64,000 nt of DNA from Vibrio genomosp. F10 str. ZF-129 (GCF_000287055.2 NZ_AJYQ02000089.1:62001-126000); one strand, 5' to 3'; shown: positions 18,531 to 27,678, counted from the stretch's first letter. Translations and numbers: made by a program. The notes: generated by a model not told the origin, from the letters alone.

Positions 18531-19958
18531 TTAAGCCGGTTGCTGGATAGCTTTTAGGCTATCTTTTGGCGCGGCGATTGTCTTGTATGCGTTGTATGCC
18601 ATTAAGAACATACCAGCAAGGAAGATAAAGCCACCAATGAAACGAACAGTATAGTAAGGGTATGAAGCTTGGACTGATTCAACGAAACTATACGTTAGCG
18701 TACCGTCTGAATTGACCGCGCGCCACATTAGACCTTGCATAACACCTGATATCCACATGGCTACGATATAAAGAACCGTACCAATCGTCGCCAACCAGAA
18801 ATGCACATTGATCAAGCCAACTGAGTACATGCGTTCTTGATTAAATAGGCGAGGAATAAGGTGATAAACCGTACCAATCGTGACCATTGCAACCCAACCT
18901 AATGCACCAGAGTGAACGTGACCAACCGTCCAATCAGTATAGTGGGATAGGGCATTAACCGTCTTAATCGACATCATTGGGCCTTCAAATGTAGACATGC
19001 CGTAGAAGGATAGAGAAACCACTAAGAAACGTAGGATTGGATCATAGCGAAGTTTATGCCAAGCACCAGACAGCGTCATAATACCGTTGATCATACCACC
19101 CCATGACGGAGCAAATAAAACCAAAGACATAACCATACCTAGCGACTGTGTCCAGTCAGGTAGCGCGGTGTAGTGTAAATGGTGAGGACCCGCCCAAATA
19201 TAGAGCGAAACAAGCGCCCAAAAGTGAACGATGGATAAACGGTAAGAATAAACTGGACGTTCTGCCTGCTTAGGGACGAAGTAATACATCATACCTAAGA
19301 AACCGGCAGTTAGAAGGAATCCAACCGCATTGTGTCCGTACCACCACTGTATCATCGCATCTATCGCACCCGCGTAAATCGAGTAGGATTTTCCTGCTGA
19401 CACTGGTATCGCCATACTGTTTACAATATGTAAAACGGCAACGGTGATGATAAAGGCTCCAAAGAACCAGTTTGCTACATAAATGTGTGAGGTTTTACGC
19501 GTGATCAGTGTTCCAAAGAACACGACTGCGTAAGCGACCCATACCAATGTAATAGCAATATCGATTGGCCATTCTAGTTCTGCGTATTCTTTACCTGAGG
19601 TAAGCCCCAAAGGTAGAGTAATTGCAGCGGCTAAAATTATCGCCTGCCATCCCCAAAAGGTGAATGCGACGAGAGGGCCACCAAATAAACGAGTTTGACA
19701 AGTACGCTGCACAACATAATAAGATGCTGCGAATAGCGCGCTTGTACCAAACGCAAAAATAACCGCATTAGTATGCAGAGGACGTAGGCGACTGTATGTC
19801 AACCACGGCGTATCAAAGTTTAGCTGTGGCCAAACTAGTTGAGCGGCAATCAAACAACCAACAGCCATACCAACAATACCCCAAAGAATAGTTACAAGGG
19901 TAAACTGGCGAACGACTGTATAGTTATAGTTTTGCTCAAGCTGCTGTTCTTGGCTCAT
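18531..19958 (-). CDS. ccoN: cbb3-type cytochrome c oxidase catalytic subunit CcoN
   Basis: Subunit I of the high-affinity oxygen reductase, with 12 transmembrane helices and the heme b / heme b3-CuB site. The visible histidine motifs include [40 protein letters not shown] and [16 protein letters not shown]. 475 residues from Met at 19958 (MSQEQQ...), which is the usual Vibrio start and sits 8 bases after GGAAG; an ATG two codons earlier (19964) is also possible. First gene of the operon ccoNOQP-HIS-COG2836. Confidence 0.97.
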   Translation of the reverse strand: MSQEQQLEQNYNYTVVRQFTLVTILWGIVGMAVGCLIAAQLVWPQLNFDTPWLTYSRLRPLHTNAVIFAFGTSALFAASYYVVQRTCQTRLFGGPLVAFTFWGWQAIILAAAITLPLGLTSGKEYAELEWPIDIAITLVWVAYAVVFFGTLITRKTSHIYVANWFFGAFIITVAVLHIVNSMAIPVSAGKSYSIYAGAIDAMIQWWYGHNAVGFLLTAGFLGMMYYFVPKQAERPVYSYRLSIVHFWALVSLYIWAGPHHLHYTALPDWTQSLGMVMSLVLFAPSWGGMINGIMTLSGAWHKLRYDPILRFLVVSLSFYGMSTFEGPMMSIKTVNALSHYTDWTVGHVHSGALGWVAMVTIGTVYHLIPRLFNQERMYSVGLINVHFWLATIGTVLYIVAMWISGVMQGLMWRAVNSDGTLTYSFVESVQASYPYYTVRFIGGFIFLAGMFLMAYNAYKTIAAPKDSLKAIQQPA

Positions 19959-20215
19959 TTGCATGCTTCCATTTTTTTATTAACTACACTTTACTTCCAA
20001 CACGACTAGTGTCGTAATGCCACCCAAATCCTTTGGAAATATAAGCCTTATATCGGCGTTTCAGTTCCATTATCAACTTTTAAAAAAGTGGCACTTTCAG
20101 GACGAAACTATACTTGAATTAACAATTTAATGACAGCTTAGTAACCTTGCTAATGGTCAGGTTTTGAGGGTTTTTTTTAAAAATTTGAACTTAATTACAT
20201 GGAGGCATAAAAACA

Positions 20216-20584
20216 ATGGCAGCTCAACCCCTAACTAAAGGACGATTTGTTCAAATAATCATCACGTTGTCTATACTGGTAGGTGTATTTACGTGGCGCA
20301 CGATAACCCATTCACAAATTCAATTAGTGGATTGCAACTACCAAGAACTGTGTTTATTTGATGTAAAAAACAACACTTTGGAGGCCAGATTTAACCAAGG
20401 TAAATTAAAGCTAGATTTCAACAGTGAGAAGGTCACTGTTTCGAGTGACTTAATACCTATTGAGACCGATGGACTGTTCGTATGGACATTGCCCAAGAAG
20501 GGACAAAATACCGAGATAATGTTAAATGTAACCCTCGAAAATAACGACATATATCAAGTTAACATTATAAATTTCAAACAATGA
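20216..20584 (+). CDS. Membrane-anchored periplasmic protein of unknown function
   Basis: 122 residues: one N-terminal hydrophobic segment (about 11-27), then a small domain with beta-strand character containing a cysteine pair (DCNYQELCLFDV) that could form a disulfide. A GGAGG ribosome binding site lies 10 bases before the ATG. It is divergent from ccoN (251-base gap) and 83 bases upstream of the FIST gene on the same strand. From memory V. cholerae has a similar unknown gene at the same place. I do not recognise a family; a link to the oxidase or the sensor pair is only suggested by position. Confidence 0.78.
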   Translation: MAAQPLTKGRFVQIIITLSILVGVFTWRTITHSQIQLVDCNYQELCLFDVKNNTLEARFNQGKLKLDFNSEKVTVSSDLIPIETDGLFVWTLPKKGQNTEIMLNVTLENNDIYQVNIINFKQ

Positions 20585-20667
20585 ATCATTCATAGCTTGA
20601 ACTAATAGGTCCAAGGGCAAATCTATTGTATAAATAACGTCACGATTTAGCTCATTTAATACATGTT

Positions 20668-21855
20668 ATGCAGTTTATTACCCGAGTCACACATATTGAA
20701 GATGAACACACTGCCATAGAAGAATTATTGAGCGGGTTGGATCGTGAGGACCTTGCAAGCATAATCTGCTATTACACAGAAAAATACGATCCCCATGAGT
20801 TACGACACGCTTTTAACTCGTCTCTAAGAAATATCTCTATCATTGGCTGCTCAAGTTGTCAGGGAATAATGACAGAAAAGGGAGTACATTTTGGCAATGT
20901 GGTCGGCATTTTGGCTATCTATGATATTGATACAAGTGCTTATGGCTCAGGTCTGATCGAATTAGCAAGCGATTGTAATATAAAGCAGGCGACATCTAAT
21001 GCACTAAATACCGCTCTTAATAATGCTAAGCGTGTTGGAGAAGTACCAGGGTTTATTATCTTACATGCAACACCAGGTATTGAAGAATCGATAATTCAAG
21101 AAATTGATAATGTTTTTCATACCAAAGTACCCATCATTGGCGGAAGCGCTGCGGACAACAACATAAAGCAGCAGTGGTCCATTTTTACAGAATCAGGGGC
21201 AACAAACACCGGATTTGCACTACAACTCTTTTACCCTTCACAAAAAGTCACCGCAGGATTGAGTGCAGGGTACACGCCAACAGAGTTCAAAGGTACAATC
21301 ACGAAATGTAACGACAGAGAAATATTAGAGATTGACCACCAATCAGCGCAGGACGTCTACCTGGAATGGATCAGCGATCATGCGGGAGTAGAAGTACCCA
21401 CACATTTTTCTTTTGAACTCGTGACCGAATATCCTTTAGGGCGAATGGTCGGAGAAGTTTACACCACACCTTACTACAAGTTATCTCACCCCATAAATAT
21501 AAGCATAAACAAAGGATTATTACTGTTTACTAACGTAGCGGTTGGGGATGAAGTTACCTTAATGTCCGGTGACCGAGAGCAACTTATTTCTCGTGCCGCG
21601 CGAATTCTTAAAGAAACCAAACGAAACATCCACTCAGAACAACTGGTCATTGGCGCTATCTGTATCATGTGTGCAGGACCCATGCTTTACTTAGAAGAAG
21701 ATATTCACGAGGTAAATAGACGAATAAGAGCTGAACTCAGCAACAACCCGTTTATCTGCCCATTTACCTATGGAGAACAAGGACGATTCATTGGTGGCGA
21801 GAATGCCCATGGTAATTTAATGGTGTCATCTGCTGTCTTTCATTCCTCTTGGTAG
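20668..21855 (+). CDS. FIST-domain sensor, NosP-like
   Basis: 395 residues covering a FIST_N domain (about 30-220) and a FIST_C domain (about 225-375). Family-typical segments are SIIGCSSCQGIMTEKGVHFGN, PIIGGSAADNN and the C-terminal GEQGRFIGGENAHGNLMVSSAVF. FIST proteins next to histidine kinases include NosP, a heme protein that senses nitric oxide and inhibits its partner kinase. The stop is 4 bases from the start of a hybrid histidine kinase, the same arrangement as nosP-nahK of Pseudomonas and VC1444-VC1445 (vpsS) of V. cholerae. That this protein binds heme and NO is inference from this pairing. Confidence 0.88.
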   Translation: MQFITRVTHIEDEHTAIEELLSGLDREDLASIICYYTEKYDPHELRHAFNSSLRNISIIGCSSCQGIMTEKGVHFGNVVGILAIYDIDTSAYGSGLIELASDCNIKQATSNALNTALNNAKRVGEVPGFIILHATPGIEESIIQEIDNVFHTKVPIIGGSAADNNIKQQWSIFTESGATNTGFALQLFYPSQKVTAGLSAGYTPTEFKGTITKCNDREILEIDHQSAQDVYLEWISDHAGVEVPTHFSFELVTEYPLGRMVGEVYTTPYYKLSHPINISINKGLLLFTNVAVGDEVTLMSGDREQLISRAARILKETKRNIHSEQLVIGAICIMCAGPMLYLEEDIHEVNRRIRAELSNNPFICPFTYGEQGRFIGGENAHGNLMVSSAVFHSSW

Positions 21856-21859
21856 CAAT

Positions 21860-23590
21860 ATGGAATTTAAAGCGAAAGAAGAATTAAACGAAATCCTGCT
21901 AGAGCTTAAACGAAGCCAACAGCGCGAGGCGAACCTAGCTATAGAAAACAGGGCGATTCTTGACGCAATATCCGCCATTACAGGGGCTCAAAATCGACAC
22001 CAAATTTTCCACGAGCTGAAGCGAATATTGGCTTTATACATCGATTTTGATGATTTTGTCGTTTTAAGTAAAACACAAAGTGATTCGGAATTTAGGACAT
22101 TTTTAACATCGAACTCGGCTTTCGTTAACGTCAATTGGCCAGTAGGGGAAAAGTTTACTCGAGTCCTAAATGGAGACCGAATTATTCTTTTTGAGCCAAC
22201 CATTCTCTCTGAATTCTCTCATTTAAATCAATTTGTTAAAGACCAGATTAACGCAGCGATCATTACTGGGATAAACACGACAATCTCTCAATCAGTTATC
22301 TTATTATTGGGGCAAAGAAAAGGTCAGTTCCCAATTTCCTCACGCGATACGTTGTCACGTTTTGAACCGCTATTGGAGCGAGCGCTCATTGATATAGAGC
22401 ACAAAGAGAGCCTCCAAGAATTAGTGCTGATCCGAACAGAAGAACTTAAACTGGCAAGAGAAAAAGCTGAAGAGGCCAGTAAGGCGAAAACTCAATTCTT
22501 GGCAATGATGAGTCATGAATTAAGAACACCGTTGAACTCGGTGCTTGGTCTTATTGACATTCTGGAGTGTGAGCTTGTTGACCGCTCGCAGCTAGAGACA
22601 CTGAGTAAAATAGAGTCTTCTGCAGAACTATTGCTAGTATTGATCAATGACATTCTAGATCTGACCAAAATCGAATCGGGTAAATTCTCTACGGAATATC
22701 AGTGGATTAAGCTGCGAGAGCAACTGAAAAAGACCCTCGAAAACTATGTTAGTCAGGCAGAAAAAAAGGGATTAGACCTGAAGGTTGACTTCGATACTAT
22801 TGATCGAGACTTATACTGGATCGATCCTACGCGTCTATCCCAGATTGTATTTAACCTAGTTGGTAACGCGATTAAATTTACCACAAAAGGGACGATTTCT
22901 GTTTCCGCTAAAGTGCAAGATAAACGACTAGAAATAGTGATCATAGATACCGGAATAGGCATTGAAAACGGTAGAATACCCACTCTATTTTCTCCCTTTA
23001 CACAAGCAGATAGTTCAATCACCCGAAAATATGGGGGAACAGGGCTAGGGCTCACCATAACTAAGCATCTCGTTGAATTAATGAACGGGCAGATTCACGT
23101 CGAAAGTACCTTAGGTAAAGGATCTTGCTTTACAGTGCTCATCCCAGTCAATAAGAAAAAACAGAGTAGTAACGCTAAGAAAAAAACATCGATCCCAGAC
23201 TTTTCTCCGGAAATAGAAAATGTCTTGGTCGTCGAGGATACGAAATCCAACCAAATGGTCATCCGACTCTTACTAGAAAAATATGGTTACAATGTAACAA
23301 CACTATCTAATGGTCGGGAAGCGGTGGAATACTTAAAAAATGACAGCTTCAACAAAATAGACGTTGTTATTATGGATATTTCGATGCCTATCATGGATGG
23401 GTTGACGGCCACCAAAGAACTACGCACATTTAATGAGACAATCCCCGTCATAGCGCTAACCGCGCATGCGATGGAGAAAGACAAACAAGATTGCCTAGAA
23501 GCGGGAATGAATATGTTTGTCTCTAAACCAATAAGACGCCAAGAAATACTTCAAGCACTCTATGAAGTTGCCAAAATACAGATTAACTAA
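21860..23590 (+). CDS. Hybrid sensor histidine kinase/response regulator, NahK/VpsS-like
   Basis: 576 residues without transmembrane segments: an N-terminal coiled coil and GAF-like region (about 1-180), a second coiled coil (about 185-210), a dimerisation domain with phospho-acceptor His219 in MMSHELRTPLN, an ATPase domain with N box (VGNAIKFT), G1 (DTGIGI) and G2 (YGGTGLGLTI), and a C-terminal receiver domain with Asp506 in IMDISMPIMDG and Lys556. There is no Hpt domain, so phosphate would pass to a separate Hpt protein; VpsS in V. cholerae uses LuxU. Expected output is on quorum sensing or biofilm control. Probably one transcript with the FIST gene. Confidence 0.92.
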   Translation: MEFKAKEELNEILLELKRSQQREANLAIENRAILDAISAITGAQNRHQIFHELKRILALYIDFDDFVVLSKTQSDSEFRTFLTSNSAFVNVNWPVGEKFTRVLNGDRIILFEPTILSEFSHLNQFVKDQINAAIITGINTTISQSVILLLGQRKGQFPISSRDTLSRFEPLLERALIDIEHKESLQELVLIRTEELKLAREKAEEASKAKTQFLAMMSHELRTPLNSVLGLIDILECELVDRSQLETLSKIESSAELLLVLINDILDLTKIESGKFSTEYQWIKLREQLKKTLENYVSQAEKKGLDLKVDFDTIDRDLYWIDPTRLSQIVFNLVGNAIKFTTKGTISVSAKVQDKRLEIVIIDTGIGIENGRIPTLFSPFTQADSSITRKYGGTGLGLTITKHLVELMNGQIHVESTLGKGSCFTVLIPVNKKKQSSNAKKKTSIPDFSPEIENVLVVEDTKSNQMVIRLLLEKYGYNVTTLSNGREAVEYLKNDSFNKIDVVIMDISMPIMDGLTATKELRTFNETIPVIALTAHAMEKDKQDCLEAGMNMFVSKPIRRQEILQALYEVAKIQIN

Positions 23591-23614
23591 AGGTTACATG
23601 AGTAACGTTCTAAA

Positions 23615-23657
23615 CTAATAATCACTTATTATCGCCAGATAAATAAATGATTATTAG
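23615..23657. repeat. 10-bp perfect inverted repeat near dif
   Basis: CTAATAATCA (23615-23624) and TGATTATTAG (23648-23657) with 23 bases between, 25 bases after the kinase stop and about 95 bases before dif. There is no T run after it. It could be a weak terminator or a protein-binding site. Confidence 0.45.
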
Positions 23658-23752
23658 GTACTTTATGGTAAATAGCTTTATGTTCAATAGATAGGTGGCA
23701 AAGAAGAGATGTGACAAGTGAATAGACGTGAACCAGGCTACACCCGATTTTA

Positions 23753-23780
23753 ATTTACCATAATATACATAATACGCACT
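23753..23780 (-). other. dif: Chromosome dimer resolution site dif (XerC/XerD)
   Basis: Read on the minus strand, the 28 bases are XerC arm AGTGCGTATTA, centre TGTATA, XerD arm TTATGGTAAAT. This differs from V. cholerae dif1 (as I recall it) at two positions and from E. coli dif at four. The centre equals the E. coli centre; the XerD arm has one change (TTATGTTAAAT is canonical). XerC/XerD resolve chromosome dimers here with FtsK. It lies in the intergenic gap 23591-23914 close to matP, where a terminus site is expected. No integrated element flanks it. Confidence 0.9.
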
Positions 23781-23914
23781 TAATTGTATGGGTTATTTGG
23801 GCTGATTCTAGCGTATTCATCCGTTCTAAAGCTTGTTACGGCTAAGGTTTGTTAGTCGCAACTCCATCACTCGTTCCATTGTCTCTTATAGTTCGTGATT
23901 TGACGGAAGAAACT

Positions 23915-24241
23915 TCACAAATCTTTAGTTGAAACATGAATACGTATGTATTTTTCAGGCTCGGTAAATCGGAATTTTTTCTGTTTCTTAAGTATTTTTT
24001 TACTTTCTCGGCACATTTTGCTTCCACCCGTGCCATGAACTCTTCGAACAGTGGCATAGCTCTGCTTCAACTTCATTTCTAACATTAGATCGCAGAAATC
24101 GTTATCTTCAAATTCGAGTTTTCTCAGCTGCTTACTTAGATGCTTTTTGATCTTCTTTGCCGTCGCGTTGTAATCCGTATCGTCTTGACCCCACGCAGAG
24201 CCAGATAAGAGCACCGTTAACACTATTAGTCGTACAATCAT
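23915..24241 (-). CDS. Secreted stand-alone TolA domain III-like protein
   Basis: 108 residues with a signal peptide (about 1-18, cleavage after SAWG). The remaining 90 residues align by eye with the C-terminal domain III of TolA: a Y...I...L helix, then C-x-L-x-x-x-x-K-L (FCDLMLEMKL), a V....G...MC segment with the second cysteine (26 residues between cysteines against 24 in E. coli TolA), and a final FRFTEPEKYIRI strand matching the P..AVYEVF end. There is no TolA membrane anchor or long helix. Full-length TolA domain III binds TolB and is the receptor of filamentous phages. Function here is unknown. It is unusually rich in lysine. Confidence 0.75.
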   Translation of the reverse strand: MIVRLIVLTVLLSGSAWGQDDTDYNATAKKIKKHLSKQLRKLEFEDNDFCDLMLEMKLKQSYATVRRVHGTGGSKMCRESKKILKKQKKFRFTEPEKYIRIHVSTKDL

Positions 24242-24364
24242 AAGTACCTCCTACGAAGTAGCTTAACAACTGCAGATTAAAACGCCTTAAGTGAGGTTAA
24301 AATTATCGAGGCACGGCCTGTCTATGTGTAATAACGTTGTTGAATAACATTGTTTAACAATGGA

Positions 24365-24676
24365 CTAGGCTCTTTTATTGCTCGACTTATTTTTAAAACC
24401 TTGATGTGGAAAAACATTCCGTATTCTTTGCTGAACCTTTTTGGGCACGGCCTCCGAAAACACCAATTTAGGCCCGGTACGCTGTTGATATACTTTAAAA
24501 GTGCCATCAAAAGGTACAATGCTGGCTATATCTTCAACACTTGTTCGAAATTTTGCAGGGAAATGCCCTTTTACTTTCGAAATCTTCCCTGCAACAAACG
24601 TTACTTTCAGTACTGGCCGGTCTACAGCAACAAGCCAAAAGACAATGATGGCACCGATGAGAATGACATATAACAT
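24365..24676 (-). CDS. DUF3634 family membrane-anchored protein
   Basis: 103 residues: N-terminal transmembrane helix (about 3-20) followed by VDRPVLKVTFVAGKISKVKGHFP, the signature of DUF3634, a family of small Vibrionaceae/Shewanella proteins of unknown function, and a basic C-terminus (GFKNKSSNKRA). It lies 22 bases after matP on the same strand and may share its transcript. Confidence 0.85.
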   Translation of the reverse strand: MLYVILIGAIIVFWLVAVDRPVLKVTFVAGKISKVKGHFPAKFRTSVEDIASIVPFDGTFKVYQQRTGPKLVFSEAVPKKVQQRIRNVFPHQGFKNKSSNKRA

Positions 24677-24698
24677 GACTTAACCTCATATCTAGTAA

Positions 24699-25148
24699 TT
24701 AATTGGAAAGCAGCTTACTCAGATCTTGCTTGAGATCATTCACTGTCTGGCTGGCCTTTTCACTTCTCGATGCTTCAGTAAGAAGATATTCAATCGCGTC
24801 AGACAAGGTACAACCTAGCTCATTAGCGCGATAAGAGAGTTTTTCCCAAACTCTATAATCGAGGTCGATGGATTTCTTTTTAGTGTGTATCTGCTCTGCG
24901 TTGAAGTGACGTTTACGTTTTGCTCGTATCGCCTGTTTCATTTTGTTATCTAAATTTAAAGCCATGTGTTCTTCAATCCAGTCAAGGACTAATGTGGGCT
25001 CGTGCTCCAAACTTTGCAGCGCTTTAACCGCAGAGTCAGCTTCACTAGAATCAATATGGCGGGTTATTTCATCACCTTCTTTCCATTTTTTAATCAAATA
25101 TTGCCACTTCCACCCACATTCTAAATTTTCAAGCTGTTGATACTTCAT
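24699..25148 (-). CDS. matP: Ter macrodomain organiser MatP
   Basis: DNA-binding protein that binds matS sites in the chromosome terminus, condenses the Ter region and links it to the divisome. 149 residues from Met at 25148 (MKYQQLENLECGWKW, the canonical start); an ATG four codons earlier is in frame but absent from the family. It has the conserved MKQAIRAKRKRHFNAEQ helix and the C-terminal ribbon-helix-helix KKSIDLDYRVWEKLSYRA, then a leucine-rich coiled tail. Order matP-lonH-fabA-rmf equals that of E. coli. Consistent with a dif site 1.4 kb away. Confidence 0.96.
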   Translation of the reverse strand: MKYQQLENLECGWKWQYLIKKWKEGDEITRHIDSSEADSAVKALQSLEHEPTLVLDWIEEHMALNLDNKMKQAIRAKRKRHFNAEQIHTKKKSIDLDYRVWEKLSYRANELGCTLSDAIEYLLTEASRSEKASQTVNDLKQDLSKLLSN

Positions 25149-25172
25149 TTCTCTATCCATTGACTGTCTATG

Positions 25173-25185
25173 GTGACAGCGTAAC
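25173..25185. promoter_or_regulatory. matS-like site upstream of matP (one mismatch)
   Basis: GTGAC AGC GTAAC fits matS (GTGACRNYGTCAC) except for one base in the right arm. It lies 25 bases upstream of the matP start, where MatP could repress its own promoter. One-mismatch sites are not rare enough by chance to be certain. Confidence 0.45.
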
Positions 25186-25306
25186 TCTACGCCTGTTATA
25201 TAACAATTATCTTAGTTAAAAAAATAGAGAAAGATCATTTTATCTATGCCCAAATGCCCTTTTACGTTACAATTTTCAGTCCTTAATATGTCTATGATGA
25301 TAATGA

Positions 25307-26953
25307 ATGAATCAAGAAATCTGGCGCGCGGTCACGCCTCAATACGACGCTTTTAATCAATCAATTGAAGGTATTACTTCAATCCCACCTAAAGCGTTTA
25401 TGGCAACTCAAACCCGCCTTTCTGGAGCAATTGATCAATTTGTTGGACTTTCTGGCGTTTCAAGAGTCATGATGATTAATGCGCCTGACAACGCTCTATA
25501 TCGAAACCTGATCTCTGAAAAAGTTAAATCGTGTGTCGGCGCTCCCACTTCGGTGATCTACAGCGAAACTTTAGATTCAACAAAGGTCTTTGGCCAATAC
25601 AAAGCTGAAGATGGCGAGCTCAAACAGCATGTCCCTGGCCTATTAGATCATGCAAACAATGGGTATCTGATTCTTAGCGCGACGTTCTTATTGGCGAACC
25701 CAGCTAGCTGGTTAAAATTGAAGTCCGTTGTTTTAGGGCAAAATACGTCACCGATTAATCTTGATCCCAAACACGAATTAGATCAGGCGATCGAAAACTA
25801 TTACAACCTCAAAATTGTTATCGTCGGAGACCGCGAGCAACTCGCTGAAATAGACTATTTAGATGCCGACATCCATACCGGTTTGTGCCTATTTAGTGAG
25901 TTGGAACTTGAGCTTCCGTTGTCAGACTCGACCATTGAACTTTATCTAGGCTACCTTAACTGGATCACAACAACCTACTCGCTTCCTTTTATTGAACCCT
26001 CATCTATTAAACGTTTGCTGCTTGCTGGTGCTCGTTACACGGAAGATCAAGGTTACGTTCCTGTCTGTTTGATGTGGCACCTGGCTCTTTTACAGGAAGC
26101 AACGCTAGTCTCAAATAATCAAAGTATTCGTTTTGAAGACATAGATAAAGCGATTGATAACAAGAAGTACCGAGAGTCCTATCTTCCAGAGCGAGCTCTA
26201 TCTGATATTTTGAATGGTCAAGTCATTATTGAAACAAAGGGCGAACAAGTTGGTCAAGTTAACGCATTAACCGTCGTTGATGTAGCGGGACACCCTATTT
26301 CTTATGGCGAGCCTGCGAGAATATCGTGTGTTCTCCACTTCGGTGACGGTGATGTCTCTGACGTAGAACGAAAAGTCGACCTAGCCGGTAACCTGCACGC
26401 AAAAGGTATGATGATCATGCAAGCTTTTGTTAGCAGTGCCTTAAATTTTGATGAGCCTCTCCCTTACTCTGCTTCGTTGGTATTCGAACAGTCTTATTGT
26501 GAAGTGGATGGCGACAGCGCCTCACTTGCTGAGTTGTGCTGTTTTGTCAGTGCACTGTCTGGCTACCCTATTACACAGGAAATCTCAGTAACTGGAGCGG
26601 TTGACCAATTTGGCCGAGTGCAAGCGGTTGGCGGCCTGAATGAAAAGATTGAAGGTTTTTACCACGTATGCAAACACCAAGGGTTCACTGGCAATCAAGG
26701 GGTCATTTTACCGCGTTCAAACCTGAAACATTTGGCTCTAGACAAAGCGGTAATAGAGAGCATCAAAACAGGCGAATTTCATATTTGGCCCGTATCAAAC
26801 GTTGATGAAGCCGTCCCTATTTTAATTAACAAACCTTTTAGAGGTGATGACGACAGCAGTGTCGTTAGTAAAATCGCTGAACGCATTGAAAACTATGAAA
26901 GACTTGAACATCCGCCTGGGATTATTGAGCGGTTGAAAAACTGGTTCTCATAA
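25307..26953 (+). CDS. lonH: Lon-family protease LonH (YcbZ)
   Basis: 548 residues, similar in length to E. coli YcbZ (586). The N-terminal half is a degenerate AAA-like region without a clear Walker A; the C-terminal half is a Lon protease domain with the catalytic Ser in DGDSASLAELCCFVSALSGYPI and Lys in VGGLNEKIEGF, forming the Ser-Lys dyad. Substrates are unknown. It is divergent from matP, and 72 bases upstream of fabA, so the two may be co-transcribed. Confidence 0.92.
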   Translation: MNQEIWRAVTPQYDAFNQSIEGITSIPPKAFMATQTRLSGAIDQFVGLSGVSRVMMINAPDNALYRNLISEKVKSCVGAPTSVIYSETLDSTKVFGQYKAEDGELKQHVPGLLDHANNGYLILSATFLLANPASWLKLKSVVLGQNTSPINLDPKHELDQAIENYYNLKIVIVGDREQLAEIDYLDADIHTGLCLFSELELELPLSDSTIELYLGYLNWITTTYSLPFIEPSSIKRLLLAGARYTEDQGYVPVCLMWHLALLQEATLVSNNQSIRFEDIDKAIDNKKYRESYLPERALSDILNGQVIIETKGEQVGQVNALTVVDVAGHPISYGEPARISCVLHFGDGDVSDVERKVDLAGNLHAKGMMIMQAFVSSALNFDEPLPYSASLVFEQSYCEVDGDSASLAELCCFVSALSGYPITQEISVTGAVDQFGRVQAVGGLNEKIEGFYHVCKHQGFTGNQGVILPRSNLKHLALDKAVIESIKTGEFHIWPVSNVDEAVPILINKPFRGDDDSSVVSKIAERIENYERLEHPPGIIERLKNWFS

Positions 26954-27025
26954 AACTGATCGGAGTTGTTTAGCGTACACCTGTTCACTAAGATGCACCT
27001 ATCAGAAATTGGAGTGATTGATATA

Positions 27026-27544
27026 ATGCAAAATAAACGTGATTCTTACGACCGTGATGATCTTCTAGCCTCTAGCCGAGGAGAACTATTTGGTCCTGGA
27101 TACCCGCAGCTTCCTGCGCCAAATATGTTAATGATGGACCGCGTTACGAAGATGTCTGAAACAGAAGGCGATAACGGAAAAGGACTAGTATTAGCTGAGC
27201 TTGATATTACTCCAGACCTTTGGTTCTTTGATTGCCACTTCCCTGGCGACCCTGTAATGCCAGGTTGTCTAGGCCTAGATGCCATGTGGCAACTTGTTGG
27301 TTTCTACCTTGGCTGGGTTGGCGGTAAAGGTAAAGGCCGTGCACTGGGTGTGGGTGAAGTTAAGTTCACTGGACAAGTTCTTCCAACCGCGAAAAAAGTA
27401 ACCTACGAAATTCATCTAAAACGTGTCGTTAACCGACGTTTAGTAATGGGTGTCGCTGATGGTCGTGTTCTTGTTGATGGAAAAGAAATTTACGTAGCAA
27501 AAGATCTTAAAGTGGGTCTTTTCCAAGATACGTCAGCTTTTTAA
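27026..27544 (+). CDS. fabA: 3-hydroxydecanoyl-ACP dehydratase/isomerase FabA
   Basis: Introduces the cis double bond in unsaturated fatty acid synthesis (trans-2 to cis-3-decenoyl-ACP). 172 residues, exactly the E. coli length, from the ATG at 27026, preceded by GGAG. Hotdog fold with the long central helix; active-site His71 in [14 protein letters not shown] and Asp85 in CLGLDAMW. A longer frame from a TTG at 26966 has no family support. A terminator follows 18 bases after the stop. Confidence 0.97.
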   Translation: MQNKRDSYDRDDLLASSRGELFGPGYPQLPAPNMLMMDRVTKMSETEGDNGKGLVLAELDITPDLWFFDCHFPGDPVMPGCLGLDAMWQLVGFYLGWVGGKGKGRALGVGEVKFTGQVLPTAKKVTYEIHLKRVVNRRLVMGVADGRVLVDGKEIYVAKDLKVGLFQDTSAF

Positions 27545-27560
27545 GTACGAATGTATTAGT

Positions 27561-27586
27561 AAGCGACTCATTGAGTCGCTTTATTT
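27561..27586 (+). terminator. Terminator of fabA
   Basis: AGCGACTCA and TGAGTCGCT (27562-27570, 27572-27580) form a 9-bp stem with a very small loop, followed by TTATTT. The T run is imperfect. Confidence 0.75.
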
Positions 27587-27629
27587 CTAACTATAAATTT
27601 AGTTATAGTGCGTCAATGGCTGCATATAT

Positions 27630-27645
27630 AGCCCCTTTCGGGGCT
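27630..27645. terminator. Hairpin between fabA and rmf
   Basis: AGCCCC and GGGGCT around a TTTC loop, 33 bases beyond the rmf stop. No T tract follows directly on the minus strand; on the plus strand CCTTTTT comes nine bases later. It could end rmf or back up the fabA terminator. Confidence 0.45.
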
Positions 27646-27678
27646 AATGTTCCTTTTTACATTGTATGCAGAAGGAAG

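Noticed and set aside
20066..20198. FNR-box candidates upstream of ccoN
   Set aside because: Only half sites (ATCAA at 20072-20076) or 7 of 10 matches (TTGAA-N4-ATTAC near 20184) are seen; not enough to call a box although FNR control of ccoN is expected.
26966..27025. Longer fabA start at TTG
   Set aside because: FabA is 172 residues from 27026 with a GGAG site; the extension has no family support.
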